From the NCBI GenBank assembly GCA_029641185.1, contig JAPWGK010000011.1, positions 930,001 through 994,000 on the forward strand: a stretch of 64,000 bases of DNA. The letters run 5' to 3'. Below are positions 21,627-33,084 of this stretch, piece after piece (within the stretch, counting starts at the first letter, position 1; each line of letters starts with the position of its first letter). The notes under the pieces are model-generated. The model had not been told where the DNA came from and did no database searches. It was given only the letters and a program-made list of their open reading frames with translations. Made by a program: the position numbers and the translations under genes. Source of the stretch: Pseudofabraea citricarpa (lineage: Eukaryota; Ascomycota; Leotiomycetes; Helotiales; Dermateaceae).

Positions 21627-22423
21627 GATGGCGTAGGCATTCGATGGCGATAAATTTTACACAAGAGTCTCTGTTGGGGACATGGTACAGTGCTGGATGT
21701 GTTGAGTTGAGAAGTTCGTTGTCGTGAATCTCAGAATCGCATGGTGATTCCTTGGCAAGCGGGGTCTATGGTTACACTGTCTTATCGATACTCCAATGGA
21801 ACAATTAAAACGGATTAGCGTCTTGTGATCGAGGGCCATGCCTCAATCAGTACATCTGGCCAGGGAAGCCTGACCCCCGACCGTTGTTTATGATAAATTA
21901 TCTCTGGGCCCCGGAAGTATCGATAGAGTTGCTTCTAAGCATCAAGAACGTTAGTAGAAACGTTCCGGATCAAAATATTCATAAATGCGGGATATAGACT
22001 GTATAATATGGAAAAAGTAAGAGACGGAAGGGTGCTAGAGTGTAAATAAAAGGGCTATTGAGAAGTTATTAGAGAAGTATAAAATTATAAATTTAAGTTA
22101 AACGAGCATTATCTCCTTGGTAATCTCACACGGTAGTTTTTCGATTTCCCTTTAATATAGTTAGTCAGCACCGCCATTCTTCTCAGGGGCTACTCACCCT
22201 CGCCTCACCCTCTCCTCGCCCTCTACTCAGGTTACTCAGTCATGTTCCTGCTCTCTGGAAATAGTGATTTTTTTGGTGTGGCTATTCAGGCTACAGCACT
22301 GGGGCAACGACACGTGACCCTTAAAAAGTATAGCCTCAACTTCAGGTCTGCGTTTCTGGCTTATCTCAGTGTCAGACAGCACCACGACACCAAGATTTAT
22401 TTTCTCCGTCGAAACATTTTCTG
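21627..22423. other. Divergent upstream region with AT-rich core
   Basis: About 800 bases between two genes pointing away from each other. 21960-22130 is AT-rich; 22180-22230 has repeated CTCACCCTC-type pyrimidine tracts that probably belong to a promoter. No gene supported. Confidence 0.4.
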
Positions 22424-23581
22424 ATGGCAACAAATCTTCCCCTTCTTAGCCGTTTCACACAGATATCTGGAGGTATACTTGGTCTCAGTCGCTGGGGATA
22501 TTCACAGCCTCATTTTCTTCGGAGGATACATCGTTGTAGCTTTTCCATGTCGCCTTCACCTAGACGTTGGTCGCCACCGCCAGAACCAGAGAAGCCATCA
22601 GTACCGTACAAGAGGGGGTATCGTTTTACAGCGTGTCGCGTGGTAGCGCCTCCGCCTTTCCTTGGACGATATGCGGAAGTTCCCACGGGCCTCTTTGCCA
22701 ACTTCCTCAGCGATGCCCGTTTCCCGGGCAAAGACTTCCTCAAGACCACGACTTTGGTCGATTACTGCTTGTCGGCCTCTTCCAAGTTGCTGCCTTGTGA
22801 ACCATTAGAAGAGACTGCAACTTTCGAGGTGCTTGATGAACTCTCTGTGGGAGATGGTCTCGGCCGGGGCGGCGGCTCGCAGGTCTTCACTTGCATACGG
22901 CATAGCGACAAGGAACTGCTCGTCGCTAAGGTGTACGACCCCCTTTACTATCCCTTCGCGGACGATGACTTCCCTTACATCCCGAACGACGTGATTGTCA
23001 AAGCAGAGCACGATTTCGCTCTGGAATCCGCGGCCTATGTCCAGCTAGACGAGAAACTCGGCGGCAGCCTGATACCCAAGTTCCACGGATCTTGGGTCCT
23101 CGACTTACCGCTGAAACACCAGAAAAGATCCATCCCCTTTATTCTCTTAGAAAACATTAGAGGCACGCCACTATCCGTGTTCGATCCGGACTTGCACACG
23201 CCAGAGGAGCGTCTCCATGTGCTTGCATTGTCCATGGAAGCAGACCTCAAGCTACGTTTCGAAGGAGTAGTACATAACGACATTGCTCCGCGTAATGTCA
23301 TTTGCTCTGGGAAGGATCTGTTGGCCGAGGATCTACGGATCAGAATCATCGACTTCAACGTCGCCATTGTAGCGCACCTTCTAGGCGTTGACGATCCTTG
23401 CAAATCGGAGTCATTACCCGAGTCACCTGTTGAATGGTTTTGGAGGTCCACGCCTGTTGATATGCGGGAATGGGTGCCAAGGGGATGGAGAAGGCATAAT
23501 TGGCAACAGTGGTTGAAGGAGAGATGGGGAGGTTCGCCAGAGTATAAACCCGTGCAAGAGCATTTGTATGAAAAAGATTAA
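22424..23581 (+). CDS. Protein kinase-like gene, fungal-specific type (385 aa)
   Basis: A single-exon frame. After a Pro/Arg-rich N-terminus (residues 40-65) there is a glycine-rich loop, GDGLGRGGGSQVF (about 148-160), a Lys in LLVAKVYDPLYYP, a conserved Glu in AYVQLDE, a hinge IPFILLENIRGTPL, the catalytic loop VVHNDIAPRNVI (about 280-291; HxDxxxxN) and IIDFNVA (about 306-312) in place of DFG. This is the pattern of a widespread fungal family of kinase-like proteins of unknown substrate. All catalytic residues needed for phosphotransfer are present except that DFG reads DFN. An alternative start at residue 42 (MSPSPRRW) would remove a possible basic leader. It is convergent with the kinase-like gene at 24234. 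Confidence 0.8.
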   Translation: MATNLPLLSRFTQISGGILGLSRWGYSQPHFLRRIHRCSFSMSPSPRRWSPPPEPEKPSVPYKRGYRFTACRVVAPPPFLGRYAEVPTGLFANFLSDARFPGKDFLKTTTLVDYCLSASSKLLPCEPLEETATFEVLDELSVGDGLGRGGGSQVFTCIRHSDKELLVAKVYDPLYYPFADDDFPYIPNDVIVKAEHDFALESAAYVQLDEKLGGSLIPKFHGSWVLDLPLKHQKRSIPFILLENIRGTPLSVFDPDLHTPEERLHVLALSMEADLKLRFEGVVHNDIAPRNVICSGKDLLAEDLRIRIIDFNVAIVAHLLGVDDPCKSESLPESPVEWFWRSTPVDMREWVPRGWRRHNWQQWLKERWGGSPEYKPVQEHLYEKD

Positions 23582-24233
23582 TATTTCATTTTTTAAGCAA
23601 AACTTTCAGCACTAGCCCAATTCTACCTACGGTCTTTCGTTTTTCTTTCCATGCAAATCTACCAAGCTTTGATTCTCGTGAGGCACACCGATTTTCTGGT
23701 GCACTAGAACATCCACTGTTCACTTCGTTTCTCGAAGCATGATTCAATCTAGTGATGACCTTATATTTTGAGTAGTCTTTATTCCCTTTCATACTCTAAA
23801 ATATAAGTTCTTATTTGTCACCCGGTACAAGTTTCTGATCCATCTAACAATGTTTGACATGACGTCCGTCCACCCTCATCACCGTGGTATTCTCTCCAAT
23901 TCCCAATTCCCCAAAGGCAAACGGATGTCACGGGCAAACTTATCAGCAGGTATGTTGTGAATATATACTATATTTCTATTCTACAAGGCTTAACAACCGA
24001 ATTCTATAGCGCTTTCAGTAAGAGGGCTTGAAGAGGCTACTAGCGCCGATGAGTAGCTGGTAAATTAAGCGAGCGCTGTTTTCTCCTCCGTTAAACACCT
24101 ACAGAACAAGGAAAGGTTTGGTGGGATTCATCAATCATATACCTTCGTACAAATTTAACAGCAATATAATTTCAGAGAAAAGTTTTTTGTTGTGTCTAAA
24201 TAAGTTAGCATTGGTGTATTTCTACTGTTGCTT
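23582..24233. other. Intergenic between convergent kinase-like genes
   Basis: About 650 bases, moderately AT-rich, no supported gene. Confidence 0.45.
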
Positions 24234-25226
24234 TTATTCGCTTTCTTTCTCGGCGAAGTCGATGTATCTCAGTGAATGATTAAATACTAACTCGAACCCG
24301 AGCTTTTTTAACCTATGCTTCATCACATATCCTACAGCCCCTTCTTCATCCTGCACCCATTTTGCACGTCCCCAATCAGGGTCTGATTCGTCTGTTCCTC
24401 GAAGCCTGCATTGTCCAAAGTCGATCATGAAAACTTGGTATTCACCACCACCGTTGTGCACAACCATGAAATTGTCTGCTCTGACGTCGGCATTCAGAAT
24501 ATTATTATCCCCTAAGATTTGAACGATATGAATAGCTTGATCCACGATACTTTGCCAACACGATCGAGGCACATTTTTCACGAGGCCTGATAATGTGAAA
24601 CCAGGAAGATATTCAAGCAAGACTCCCTTGGCTTGGTAGAGCTCTACTGACATGTCGGCCACCTCCTCTGCGTCTAGAGAAGTAATATTGAGAGCCACGG
24701 AGGCCAAAAGACGAGGAACAAACTTTCCTTGATAGTTGTGTAATTGGGCGTAAGTGGCAGCCTCAGCAGTAAATAATCTCGATAGTTCGTGCGCCAAGAA
24801 CGCTTCGTTTTCAGCATCGTCCCATTGCTCCTCCGTCGTTTCCTGGAAGTCATCTTCATGGCGGAGTTTCTGCAAGAATTCCGCGGCTCTGCTGCTTTGG
24901 ATAAACTTGAGATAAGAGTCCTGGGTTTCCTTTGTCCAGTGTGTGATTCTGTTATCCTCTCGGAGTTGAGTGGCATGACGCCTGTCAAAGAGCTTCAAGA
25001 AAGCAGTTGTTGTACTTGTAGCTGGAGACTGTGTATCTTGGCGATCACCTCCCAAAATCTCAACAACCATTCCACAAGAGAGTGTCCATGGTTCTTCAAG
25101 CCTACTCACTCGCACCCGTAACTTCGATGCCACTGTGGGTGTATTAGGCAGAACGTTGAGAGCCAAGACCTGGTCAATTTCGTACTTCTCATAGGGCGAG
25201 AAATGAGGAGGCTCTGAAGGTGACAT
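24234..25226 (-). CDS. Protein kinase-like gene, single exon (330 aa)
   Basis: An intact frame from the ATG at 25226. The N-terminal part begins with a beta-rich segment (SKLRVRV, CGMVVEIL) followed by FLKLFDRR, which supplies the usual Lys. A conserved helix C-like AEAATYAQLHNYQG is followed by the hinge GVLLEYLPGFTL. The catalytic loop is ILNADVRADNFMV (about residues 239-251), where Asn replaces the usual His but Asp and Asn are kept, and MIDFGQCRLR gives DFG. The family is common in filamentous fungi with no assigned substrate. Acidic stretch DDFQETTEEQWDDAENEA is unusual. It is not closely alike in sequence to the neighbouring gene at 22424, so this is not a recent tandem copy. Confidence 0.8.
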   Translation of the reverse strand: MSPSEPPHFSPYEKYEIDQVLALNVLPNTPTVASKLRVRVSRLEEPWTLSCGMVVEILGGDRQDTQSPATSTTTAFLKLFDRRHATQLREDNRITHWTKETQDSYLKFIQSSRAAEFLQKLRHEDDFQETTEEQWDDAENEAFLAHELSRLFTAEAATYAQLHNYQGKFVPRLLASVALNITSLDAEEVADMSVELYQAKGVLLEYLPGFTLSGLVKNVPRSCWQSIVDQAIHIVQILGDNNILNADVRADNFMVVHNGGGEYQVFMIDFGQCRLRGTDESDPDWGRAKWVQDEEGAVGYVMKHRLKKLGFELVFNHSLRYIDFAEKESE

Positions 25227-26475
25227 GGTCCCACAAATATGCGGAGAAAAAAGGACTCCGGATTTGGGTTCGCGATAAGATTGTCAATACTCGTCGCTTC
25301 GATAATCCACGGCTTCTAGTGGGGTAAATCTATTGTGCTGGTGGGGCAAAAGAAGAGAGGAAAAGCTCTTTTCGTGTGAGCTAAAATCGATCACGCCACT
25401 GGTTGCATTATGGAAATTTTACCGAGCCAATGAGCTCGTCGTGATGAATGATCGCAGCTCTTTCTAGAGGTTCAGGCTGCTTACCTACATAATTTTCACC
25501 TCTCTGGTATAGCAGTATCGTTGGTCGTTGAACAAGTGCTAGAAGGGACTTTGTTCCCATGGTATGATGCCCTCCTATCCCGTGGACTGACCCCTTGCAA
25601 GATCCTGTACTGGCCTCCCGCAAAGAGATAACCGAGGGAAACTGAATAATAGCTACAAAATCGACACCTCAAAAGTTTCTCCTAGGTGTAAACTGGTTAT
25701 TCTTATGCTAGTTTGACTGATCCTAAATTTATGCTACTTGTTGTAGGATGTAGTACACTTGATACATCTGCTCGCTTAATTCATGATGGCTTTGGTGATG
25801 ATAAGTGACAAGATTGGTTACCTAGGTATGTAAGGTTAGGCTGTATAGCCTTTCCCACAGTCACGCCGGAATATATATCAAAGGAAACATGTAATACTAT
25901 AATTTAATACTATAGTAGCTTCTACGCCTGTGTAGTGTAATAACTTACTTTTATTACTTATACTAGAAGAAGTGAGGATATATTATTAAGAAATGGTTCA
26001 AAGTGCGGCATCCGTAGTAGTATAGCTATAGCTACGATGATTATAGTTTGGCTTTAAGTATTCTATTACCCACTTTACCTCGTCGTCAAGTCTATCGCTA
26101 GATTTATAATATACTTTAACAATGCTACAGCCAGCTCTTAGTTCCTGACATACGCCGCCGCTCGGTACTATCACGGATCGATTACGGTATCTTTAGGAAA
26201 TTCGATATCGAATCAACCTTAACTTCATGATCACTTATATGGGGAGATGTTATTGCAAATAGTTTCAATTCAGTGGTAGGGCAACGGTAAGGTATGAAGT
26301 AGGCAACAACAGCTCAGGTGATTCATTATAATACATAGGCGTGGCAGCCATTACAGTGCAAATTACAGTAGTAAGTGCTTCTTCTGACATCCACTCAGGA
26401 GCGGGTGACTGAAGGTTACATAGCCCAACCACAAAAGTATCATTGATCTAGCTACTTTGACTTCCTCATCACCTG
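25227..26475. other. Mostly AT-rich block without supported genes
   Basis: About 1.25 kb. 25860-26240 is AT-rich with abundant TA dinucleotides, as expected of old repeats mutated by repeat-induced point mutation. A short frame at 25408-25623 (minus) reads protein-like (HGIGGHHTMGTKSLL) but has no partner exon; it may be a gene fragment. Confidence 0.4.
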
Positions 26476-27578
26476 CTATTCGTCGTCTACGGGCTTCTTT
26501 TCGTCTGAAGATGTACGCTGCTTAGGGGGCGTTCGTGAACGCCATATTCTCTTCATCGGTCGCGGATTCGTGGCTAGTTCTATTCTTTGCATTCTTTGCA
26601 TTCTTTGCATTCTTTGCATTCTGATGACCTTATCATGGCAGAACTCTGCCTCGTGTAGCAGCTTACACAAAGTTTCGGAATTTATCACGATAGATAAATT
26701 AGGAACGTCACGTGTTAGTTTTTTGGTAGCGAAGTCTTTGAGAGACAACTCAAGGCTCGAGGATGAGGATGATAAGTGGTTGCCTTTAGCGTCTCTGAAA
26801 AGCTAGTTTATGTTAGTAGAGTCTTGATAAGTAGCAAGGGCAGGTTACCTGGTTATCAACAACTTGCTCAACTTCCCCCATAACCTCTCCTTCTTCATTC
26901 GTAGAGTACTTTAATCGCCAAATAGAAATCGAAGCTTCTTTCGCCTTCCCATAATCCAAGTCCAAAGCAATCATAACACCAATGCTGCCGTTTGTTTCAA
27001 GTATATAGTCGTCTGCAAGCCCGACCAAGGATTTTCTTTTCTGCGAATTTACTACTTCGATCACAAAACCTGGCCACACGGCATCCGTATGCTCATACCT
27101 AATATCAGGCTCATGTTTAATGATCTGCTGCTGATCGTCATCGTCTATAGGGATGGTCATCCTACCCCTTGAATAGTCGAGCTTCTTGATAAAAGCTCGC
27201 GCATCGATTTGTAGATCTGCAAGACGTTCTAATGATTCCCCTATCTCCTTCTCAAGGATGTGAGCAAAATTATCGTGTAACGATGAGTTTAACCGGATAA
27301 CGAATTCACTCCGGATAGGACTGTAATCATATCTAGATACCATATTAGCATGCTGTGGGTAATGAAGGTCTGATCACGACCTACCGAATTTTGTCGTCAA
27401 CGAATCCGCCAAGTGACTCATCATGGTTTAGCTGATCTTGTAGTTCGTCGTATTCCTTGCTGCTGAGCTTATAGACTACCCAGAGATCATCTGGATAGAC
27501 GCCCTCCATGCGGTCCCTAAAGGCTTTTAGGACCTTTGCCACAGGCGCTGCGATTTTTTGGTCGGTGGATGGTGTCAT
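26476..27578 (-). CDS. PD-(D/E)XK nuclease-like protein with C-terminal Arg-Met-Gln repeat (334 aa)
   Basis: Three exons join in frame: 27578-27385, 27332-26849 and 26802-26476. The core has EPDIRYEH followed about 20 residues later by AVWPGFVIEVVNSQKRKSL, the spacing D...ExxxSQK of restriction-endonuclease-like folds in which an Asp and a Glu/Gln-Lys pair bind metal; then IGVMIALDLDYG and SISIWRL as the next strands. This resembles a group of fungal proteins of unknown role related to nuclease domains. The C-terminal 40 residues contain RMQ four times in a row, encoded by a 9-bp tandem repeat, then a basic tail (RPMKRIWRSRTPPKQR) that may be a nuclear signal. No transposase or other partner genes are adjacent, but AT-rich repeat-like tracts flank it on both sides. 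Fold call is moderate; function unknown. Confidence 0.65.
26582..26622. repeat. 9-bp coding tandem repeat
   Basis: ATTCTTTGC repeats four times plus a partial fifth copy. On the minus strand it encodes Arg-Met-Gln units in the nuclease-like protein. The unit is a multiple of three, so changes in copy number keep the frame. Confidence 0.9.
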
Positions 27579-29447
27579 GGTTATCTAGGTAGCCTGTTGA
27601 TGATACTACCTGGCGGCGGTATTTTCCTGATTGAAGTCTGCAGCGCTTGAGATACTGCGACAAGTTGCCCTAGAGTAAAATAAAAGGTTGCTGGAGGAAG
27701 GCCTGGATAGGTTGTGTGAATTGATTGTCTCAGTGGTTGAAGAACAGAGGTACCTGTCGGTATCCTTACTCTCCAAAATGTCAGGCCAGTTATTCACTGG
27801 TATGGCACGTATTGGATGTTGTATGGTTGATGATATTCAAAGAGCTATGGAGGAATGGCTACTATAAGTATTCGTATTCGTATGGTGAAGTTGAATGGTT
27901 GACTCATTTGGCTGAGTCAACCAAGGAGTCACCGGTCCGTAACAACTATGTTCCGGTCCACGTGCAGCAGCACGTGATACGTATCGCAACGGTACCTGTA
28001 CAGGAGGAAATGGCTTAAGTACAGGCAGTAGCTCTAGCGCGCGTTCCTGGTGTTATTATACCGGAATATCAAAAGCCCGGCTCGCACTTAAAGGTTTGTA
28101 TTTTCAAGCTCTTCACGTGCATGACATGTGGATAGATGAGGTTGTTGAAGGAAGAAAAACTCCTGCAGCAGAGGGAATAACTTAAGCACAGGAGGTTTTC
28201 CTATCGCGAACTCAATGAGGCTACGATGTAAAGGTTTCCAGAGATTTGATCAGAACGTCTTCTTTTCTACGATAAGTATAACTTTTAAAAAAAAACGCTA
28301 ACTTTTAAAATTTAAAAGTTATATTAAGTTTTTCTTCTGGAGTATTTGAATGAGAGACCAGCGGTTGTGACTTTTAGGTAATTGAGTAAAGTGTACCTTA
28401 GTTAACAACTCGATTTCAAAATAAAATGATATAAGAAAGGGTAAATATAATAATATCTTATTGTCAGAAGAGTAATTACATGATCGTCCGCTGCCTGTAA
28501 TACTATATAAAGACCTCTTTCTTATAGTACTCCTCTCTCCTCCTTAGAAAAATCAATACCTTTGAAAAGAGCATTCTAGTTACTAAATATATGGTGCCTA
28601 TCGATCTATTAATTATAGTCAACCGACACTTATACTTAGTCGCTTAACCAATTATATATACTTAAACTATAGAGTTATTATAGTACCTAGATATTATATA
28701 ACAAGATAAACGTTATTATTATTATACTAAACTTGATATGTTAAAACGCAAATAATGCTTAAATTATTCTTTATTTAATTAGATATATTTAAGATTGTCC
28801 TAATTTAAGAAATGGATATAGACTTTGTATAGGAGTAAGTTATTAATTAGAAAGTGACAGATAACAAACATGGCAGTTATTCGCAGATTGTCAAATTTCA
28901 TAGCTATCTAGTATGTGGCATCGGAATGAACATATAGTCAAGCCCAAGCAGACGTACTCGGTCGGCAATCTACATCCCATGTGACGATCTCTTTCTTGGG
29001 AACAGGCAAGATTTGCAGCTAATCATGCGATGGGATAAAAGCTCAGTCAATGCGGGCTTAAGCTAGTTCCTTTGAAAGTGGGGTATCTCGAGACGGGCCT
29101 CTGAACAAATCTGGTGAGGAGGGGTAGTGAGTGCTGCTGCATGATGGGGCAAAACGGATCGGCTATTAGATCACTTGTAGAGTTTATATTTGGTAATTAA
29201 TAATAGTTTTTATTTCACTCTGCATGTTGTAAACTGTAATTATATACCTCTAAAATCTAGCTAAACGTCATCCTGTAATCAATTATTTTACACGAACAGA
29301 ACAATGGTAGGTAAGTGGTCATAAAAATATGAGGGAAAATGTGGGGAACATTGTTCTTGTACGACCAAGCAATCAAACAAATGTCCCCTTTCAACAAAGC
29401 CCACAACCGATTTCAGAACCTTCCAACATTCTTGAAAATTTTGAATT
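27579..29447. other. AT-rich block, probable decayed repeats
   Basis: About 1.9 kb. 28240-28860 and 29160-29290 are very AT-rich with many TA steps and no frame. 27725-28018 has a short plus-strand frame with no features. The region just before 29448 is presumably the promoter of the P450 gene. Confidence 0.45.
28277..28323. repeat. AT-rich inverted repeat
   Basis: TATAACTTTTAAA (28277-28289) is followed after 21 bases by its exact reverse complement TTTAAAAGTTATA (28311-28323). The inner part AACTTTTAAAATTTAAAAGTT (28300-28320) is itself a palindrome. It may be a hairpin or a terminal repeat scrap. Confidence 0.7.
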
Positions 29448-31427
29448 ATGGATCTTTCGGACTTCCTTCTCGTCGTTTTCGGAGCGCTATCTCTAGGTGT
29501 GGCTTCACATATAAGCTACTTTATCCACGGAGAACATCACTTACACTCGGCACGAATTCTCGGCATCTTTGTCACAGCTCCGCTGTTACTCTTCGCTGGG
29601 ATTCTACGCTTCGCTGAATTCTCAACCGCAGCTCAAATCGCTGCCATTGCCACGACGTCCTACTTCTCAGCCCTTGCGACTAGCATATTGGCATATCGCG
29701 TATTCTTCCATCCACTTCACTACTTTCCTGGCCCGTTCACGGCAAAGCTTAGCAAATGGCAGCATGCAATTCGCGTTTCAAGAAAGCTAGATAACTACTT
29801 CCAGACCTATGAGTTGCATCAGAAATATGGAGATATCGTGCGGTGAGTATCGTATATACCCAAGCATGCCCTGGAATGGAAAGGCTGATCAGACGTACTC
29901 AAATCAGAATCGGACCAAACGAGCTATCTGTCATAGTACCCGAAGCTGTCCCATTAATAACAGGCGTGGGATCGAAGTGTGTGAAGAGTGCGTGGTATGA
30001 TTCGGTCGGTCTACCGCATGCCTCGCTGCACGCAACACGAGATCGGGAAGAGCATGACAGAAGACGAAAAGTGTGGGATCGAGCATTCAACGCTAAAGCG
30101 CTTCGTGATTATGAAGTTCGTGTGAACGAGCATGCGGATAAGCTCGTGTCGGAATTGACAAAGCTCTCTGGCATGGCTGTCAATGCGACTTTGTGGGTTT
30201 ATCTCTTCGCCTTTGACGTTATGGGTGATCTTTCTTTTGGCAAATCTTTTGATTTACTGAAGACTGGAAAAATGGTGGGTCTACTCCTTTCTATAAAACC
30301 TCTTGCTCGCCCCCAGTAATATGTTTTGTCACTGATGGGACACAGCACTATGCATTGGAGCTGCTGCGAGAGGGTATGGCGCCTGTTGGTTGGCTGTCAC
30401 CTGTCTCGTGGGTCTTTCCAATTATGCATACTATTCCTGGAGCTGGAGCTGGTTACAAGGCTTTTGTCAAGTATTGTGATGACCAGATTGCTATACGAAG
30501 AGAGGTGGATATGCCCTTTGTATCAGGAAGATTATAGCTGCTTACATGTGCGATCACAGAAGGAGCCAGAGAAGCGAGATATCATGAGTTGGTTGATCAG
30601 TGCTGAAAATTATGTCGAAGATCCCAGGTAGGGAGTGTAAAAATAGTCTTGTTATTTGTACCTTGCTGATTCGTCATTAGATCGTTAAATGGCGACTCAA
30701 GACTTATAATCGGCGCAGGCAGCGAAACCACAGCAGCCACACTTACTCACATATTCTACTATCTGATCAGAGATCCGATTCTCATGTCCAAACTGGACGC
30801 AGAATTGCAAAGTCTTGGTTATCCGACAGAAGCCAAAGACCTTCAAGATGCGAAGTACTTGAATGGTGTGATCAATGAATCCCTCCGGCTTCATCCACCA
30901 GTACCTGGTGGCGTATTCAGACAAACGCCACCGGAAGGAATCACGATTGGATCGACGTTTGTTCCCGGCGATGTCAACGTCTCAGCACCCACATGGACCA
31001 TGGGTAGATGTAAGTCAAGCGAGGGGCAAACTCAATTTTTACCTCTTGGTAACCAATCGATAATGACTAACTATCTCTTGTCAGTGGAGTCATGCTATAG
31101 TAATGCGGAGGGATTTATGCCCGAGAGATGGGGCGACAATCCAGAGCTTCTGAAAGATAAAACTCCCTTCGTACCTTTCTCTTCCGGTTAGTCGGGCAAT
31201 CTATTATGCATTTCTATGCTGACAGCGGTCAAGGTGTGTATTCGTGCGTCGGCAAACACCTCGCTCTGATGGAAATCCGCGCCGTTGTCGCTAGGATCAT
31301 TAAGCATTTTGAGGTCACATTTGCTCCCGGTGAGGATGGGACAAATCTCCTAACCAAAACAAAAGATGTGTTTACATTAGAAATGGCTCCGCTCATGCTC
31401 GTCTACACAAAAAGAGAGGCTCGATGA
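29448..31427 (+). CDS. Cytochrome P450 monooxygenase, seven exons (542 aa)
   Basis: Exons 29448-29842, 29908-30274, 30346-30519, 30560-30627, 30681-31009, 31085-31186 and 31234-31427 give one continuous protein. The N-terminus has two to three hydrophobic helices (residues 5-90) and then the Pro hinge FHPLHYFPGPF, so it is an ER-membrane enzyme. The I-helix reads GAGSETTAAT (about 345-354), the K-helix NESLRLHPP contains ExxR, then PERW and the heme-binding PFSSGVYSCVGK, whose Cys is residue 483; the heme motif is split by the last intron. The three-helix N-terminus and overall sequence resemble fungal P450s of the tryprostatin B 6-hydroxylase/CYP628 type, known from memory and not checked. 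The exon 3 end is the least certain (donor GTATCA or an upstream GTGGAT). All catalytic motifs are intact. It lies 11 kb from the NRPS gene, so membership in that locus is only possible. Confidence 0.88.
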
Positions 31428-33084
31428 GGAATGCAGATAAGCCTGGCAAGCGAATTCGATAACTCTATCCTGGTACGTGGGCTGTGCTTTTAGGTAGTTT
31501 GGTCATGGATTACACGAACATCATTCTGGGCAATAAAGCGTATCACGATCCTTCAGCCAAATGTTCCAACTGCTCTTCGGATCTCGGATCGAGTGAATTG
31601 TTGTACATGCGAGTTTTGACTCCACACTCTTGCCTGCATACTCCATATTCTTAGGCCATTCAAGTGATCGGTAACCTAAGTGACCACTGCATAATGCAAG
31701 TGGCTATACTCGCTCACATGGTTGACTGTTCGGTTATTTGAGCAAGTCTAGATTTTTACTTACTTTTTGGCAATATCCAAACTTTTGCTTTCTACTCGAG
31801 TAATGGCTCTTGTATTACCAACCCACGATCTCGCGGAAAATTCGCAATTTCTGTCAGATCTGTCGGCAGCGCTTTATTATCGGCAATTGAAAGCGAGCTG
31901 CTCGGTAATCACCACAACGTTTGTTTACGAGCCACCGGCGACATTCAGCTGCATGACAAGACAGCATGACAGCGAGTCGACATGACGAGTTTCCTCTTTG
32001 ACCATGGACAAGAGACCACAAGGGCCAGTCAAGGTGCTGGGGCCCCTGATAGAGGAGCGCGCTGCAAATTGACGAAATTGATGGCCAAGCTTTCCCAAGC
32101 AGCCAAGCGAGCCAAGTATATACTACGCGAGAAGCTCCTTCTCGATTGGTGCTAGCGAGCCCACCCCATAAGCAACTCCACAAGCAATGGCTGGAGGCTT
32201 GGAAGGCTTGGGGAATGCTTGGAGCTGCACGACACGCGCCGCACAGTAAATGGCTCCTGGAGATAAGTGCCGGCCGTGAGCACTCTAATGTAATGCCTGG
32301 AGCTTCATTCGCCGCCGCCGCCTTCACTATCTACTGGTCATGCTCGCATGCCAAGTCCCGGTCGACAACCTTTGCCCATCCGCCAAGCGCCTTATTTCCT
32401 TCCACTTCAGTCTTCTCCCAAGACATTCAGAACTCTGGAAACCCCATTTCCAAGGCAGACTTGATATCAAGTCTGATATTGGACCGCATGTCTCGCACGG
32501 TTGTCTGATACAGAAACGCTTCCACAATTGATAATAGCCCATGGGAAGCTACGGAAGACTCACCGCTCCATACTGTCTCGCAATATAGGTAAATCTACCT
32601 GGCAATACATGTGATAGCAAGAAATGCCCCGAAACATTGCATTTTCTTTGCTTGTAGTATCAGGTAAGACTGTTAGTTGATACAGGGCTTACCATAATAG
32701 CAGGAGGTTTATTCCCAAATTATTTCACAAAAGTCAAAGTACGGGCAAGCTCTCGAATAATCAAGGTACCTGGATCGCTTTGCATCGGGTTCAACCGCTT
32801 CCCGTACGGCTGTGGCAATATTGAGGCCCTCGGTAATCTGGACCGTTATCTATCACACCAGGCTCCGTAGATGTATCATTGATCCTTCATCCATGACGAT
32901 CATCTGTCGGATAGCGGAATCAGATGGGCGTCGGGGTCGAATGGTACCTTTGTATGCTAGTACCTGGAAATATGCAGTCTATAAAAGATGACTTTCTCCT
33001 CGCCGTAAGTTTTCCTTTTGCCATCCTCTGCTCTTCAGCTTAACGATCGATTCTTGTTCTTCTTCTTGAATCTATACTCTCGCT
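31428..33084. other. Intergenic, no supported gene
   Basis: About 1.65 kb. A 157-codon minus frame (31854-32327) is open but shows no motif, an odd Ser/Cys/Trp-rich composition and no splice partners, so it is not called. The last 110 bases hold a TATA box and CT-rich leader for the gene at 33085. Confidence 0.45.
32980..32987 (+). promoter_or_regulatory. TATA box
   Basis: TATAAAAG about 105 bases before the ATG at 33085, followed by long CT-rich runs (TTTCTCCTCG, TTCTTGTTCTTCTTCTTG). Typical strong fungal promoter and leader. Confidence 0.5.

Noticed and set aside
25408..25623. Minus-strand frame with HGIGGHHTMG, possibly an enzyme fragment
   Set aside because: No start codon, no partner exon and the His pattern does not match a copper or heme site well enough; kept only as a note in the intergenic entry.
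31854..32327. 157-codon open frame on the minus strand
   Set aside because: No motif, odd Cys/Ser/Trp-rich composition, overlapping open frames on the other strand, and no splice partner or promoter signs.
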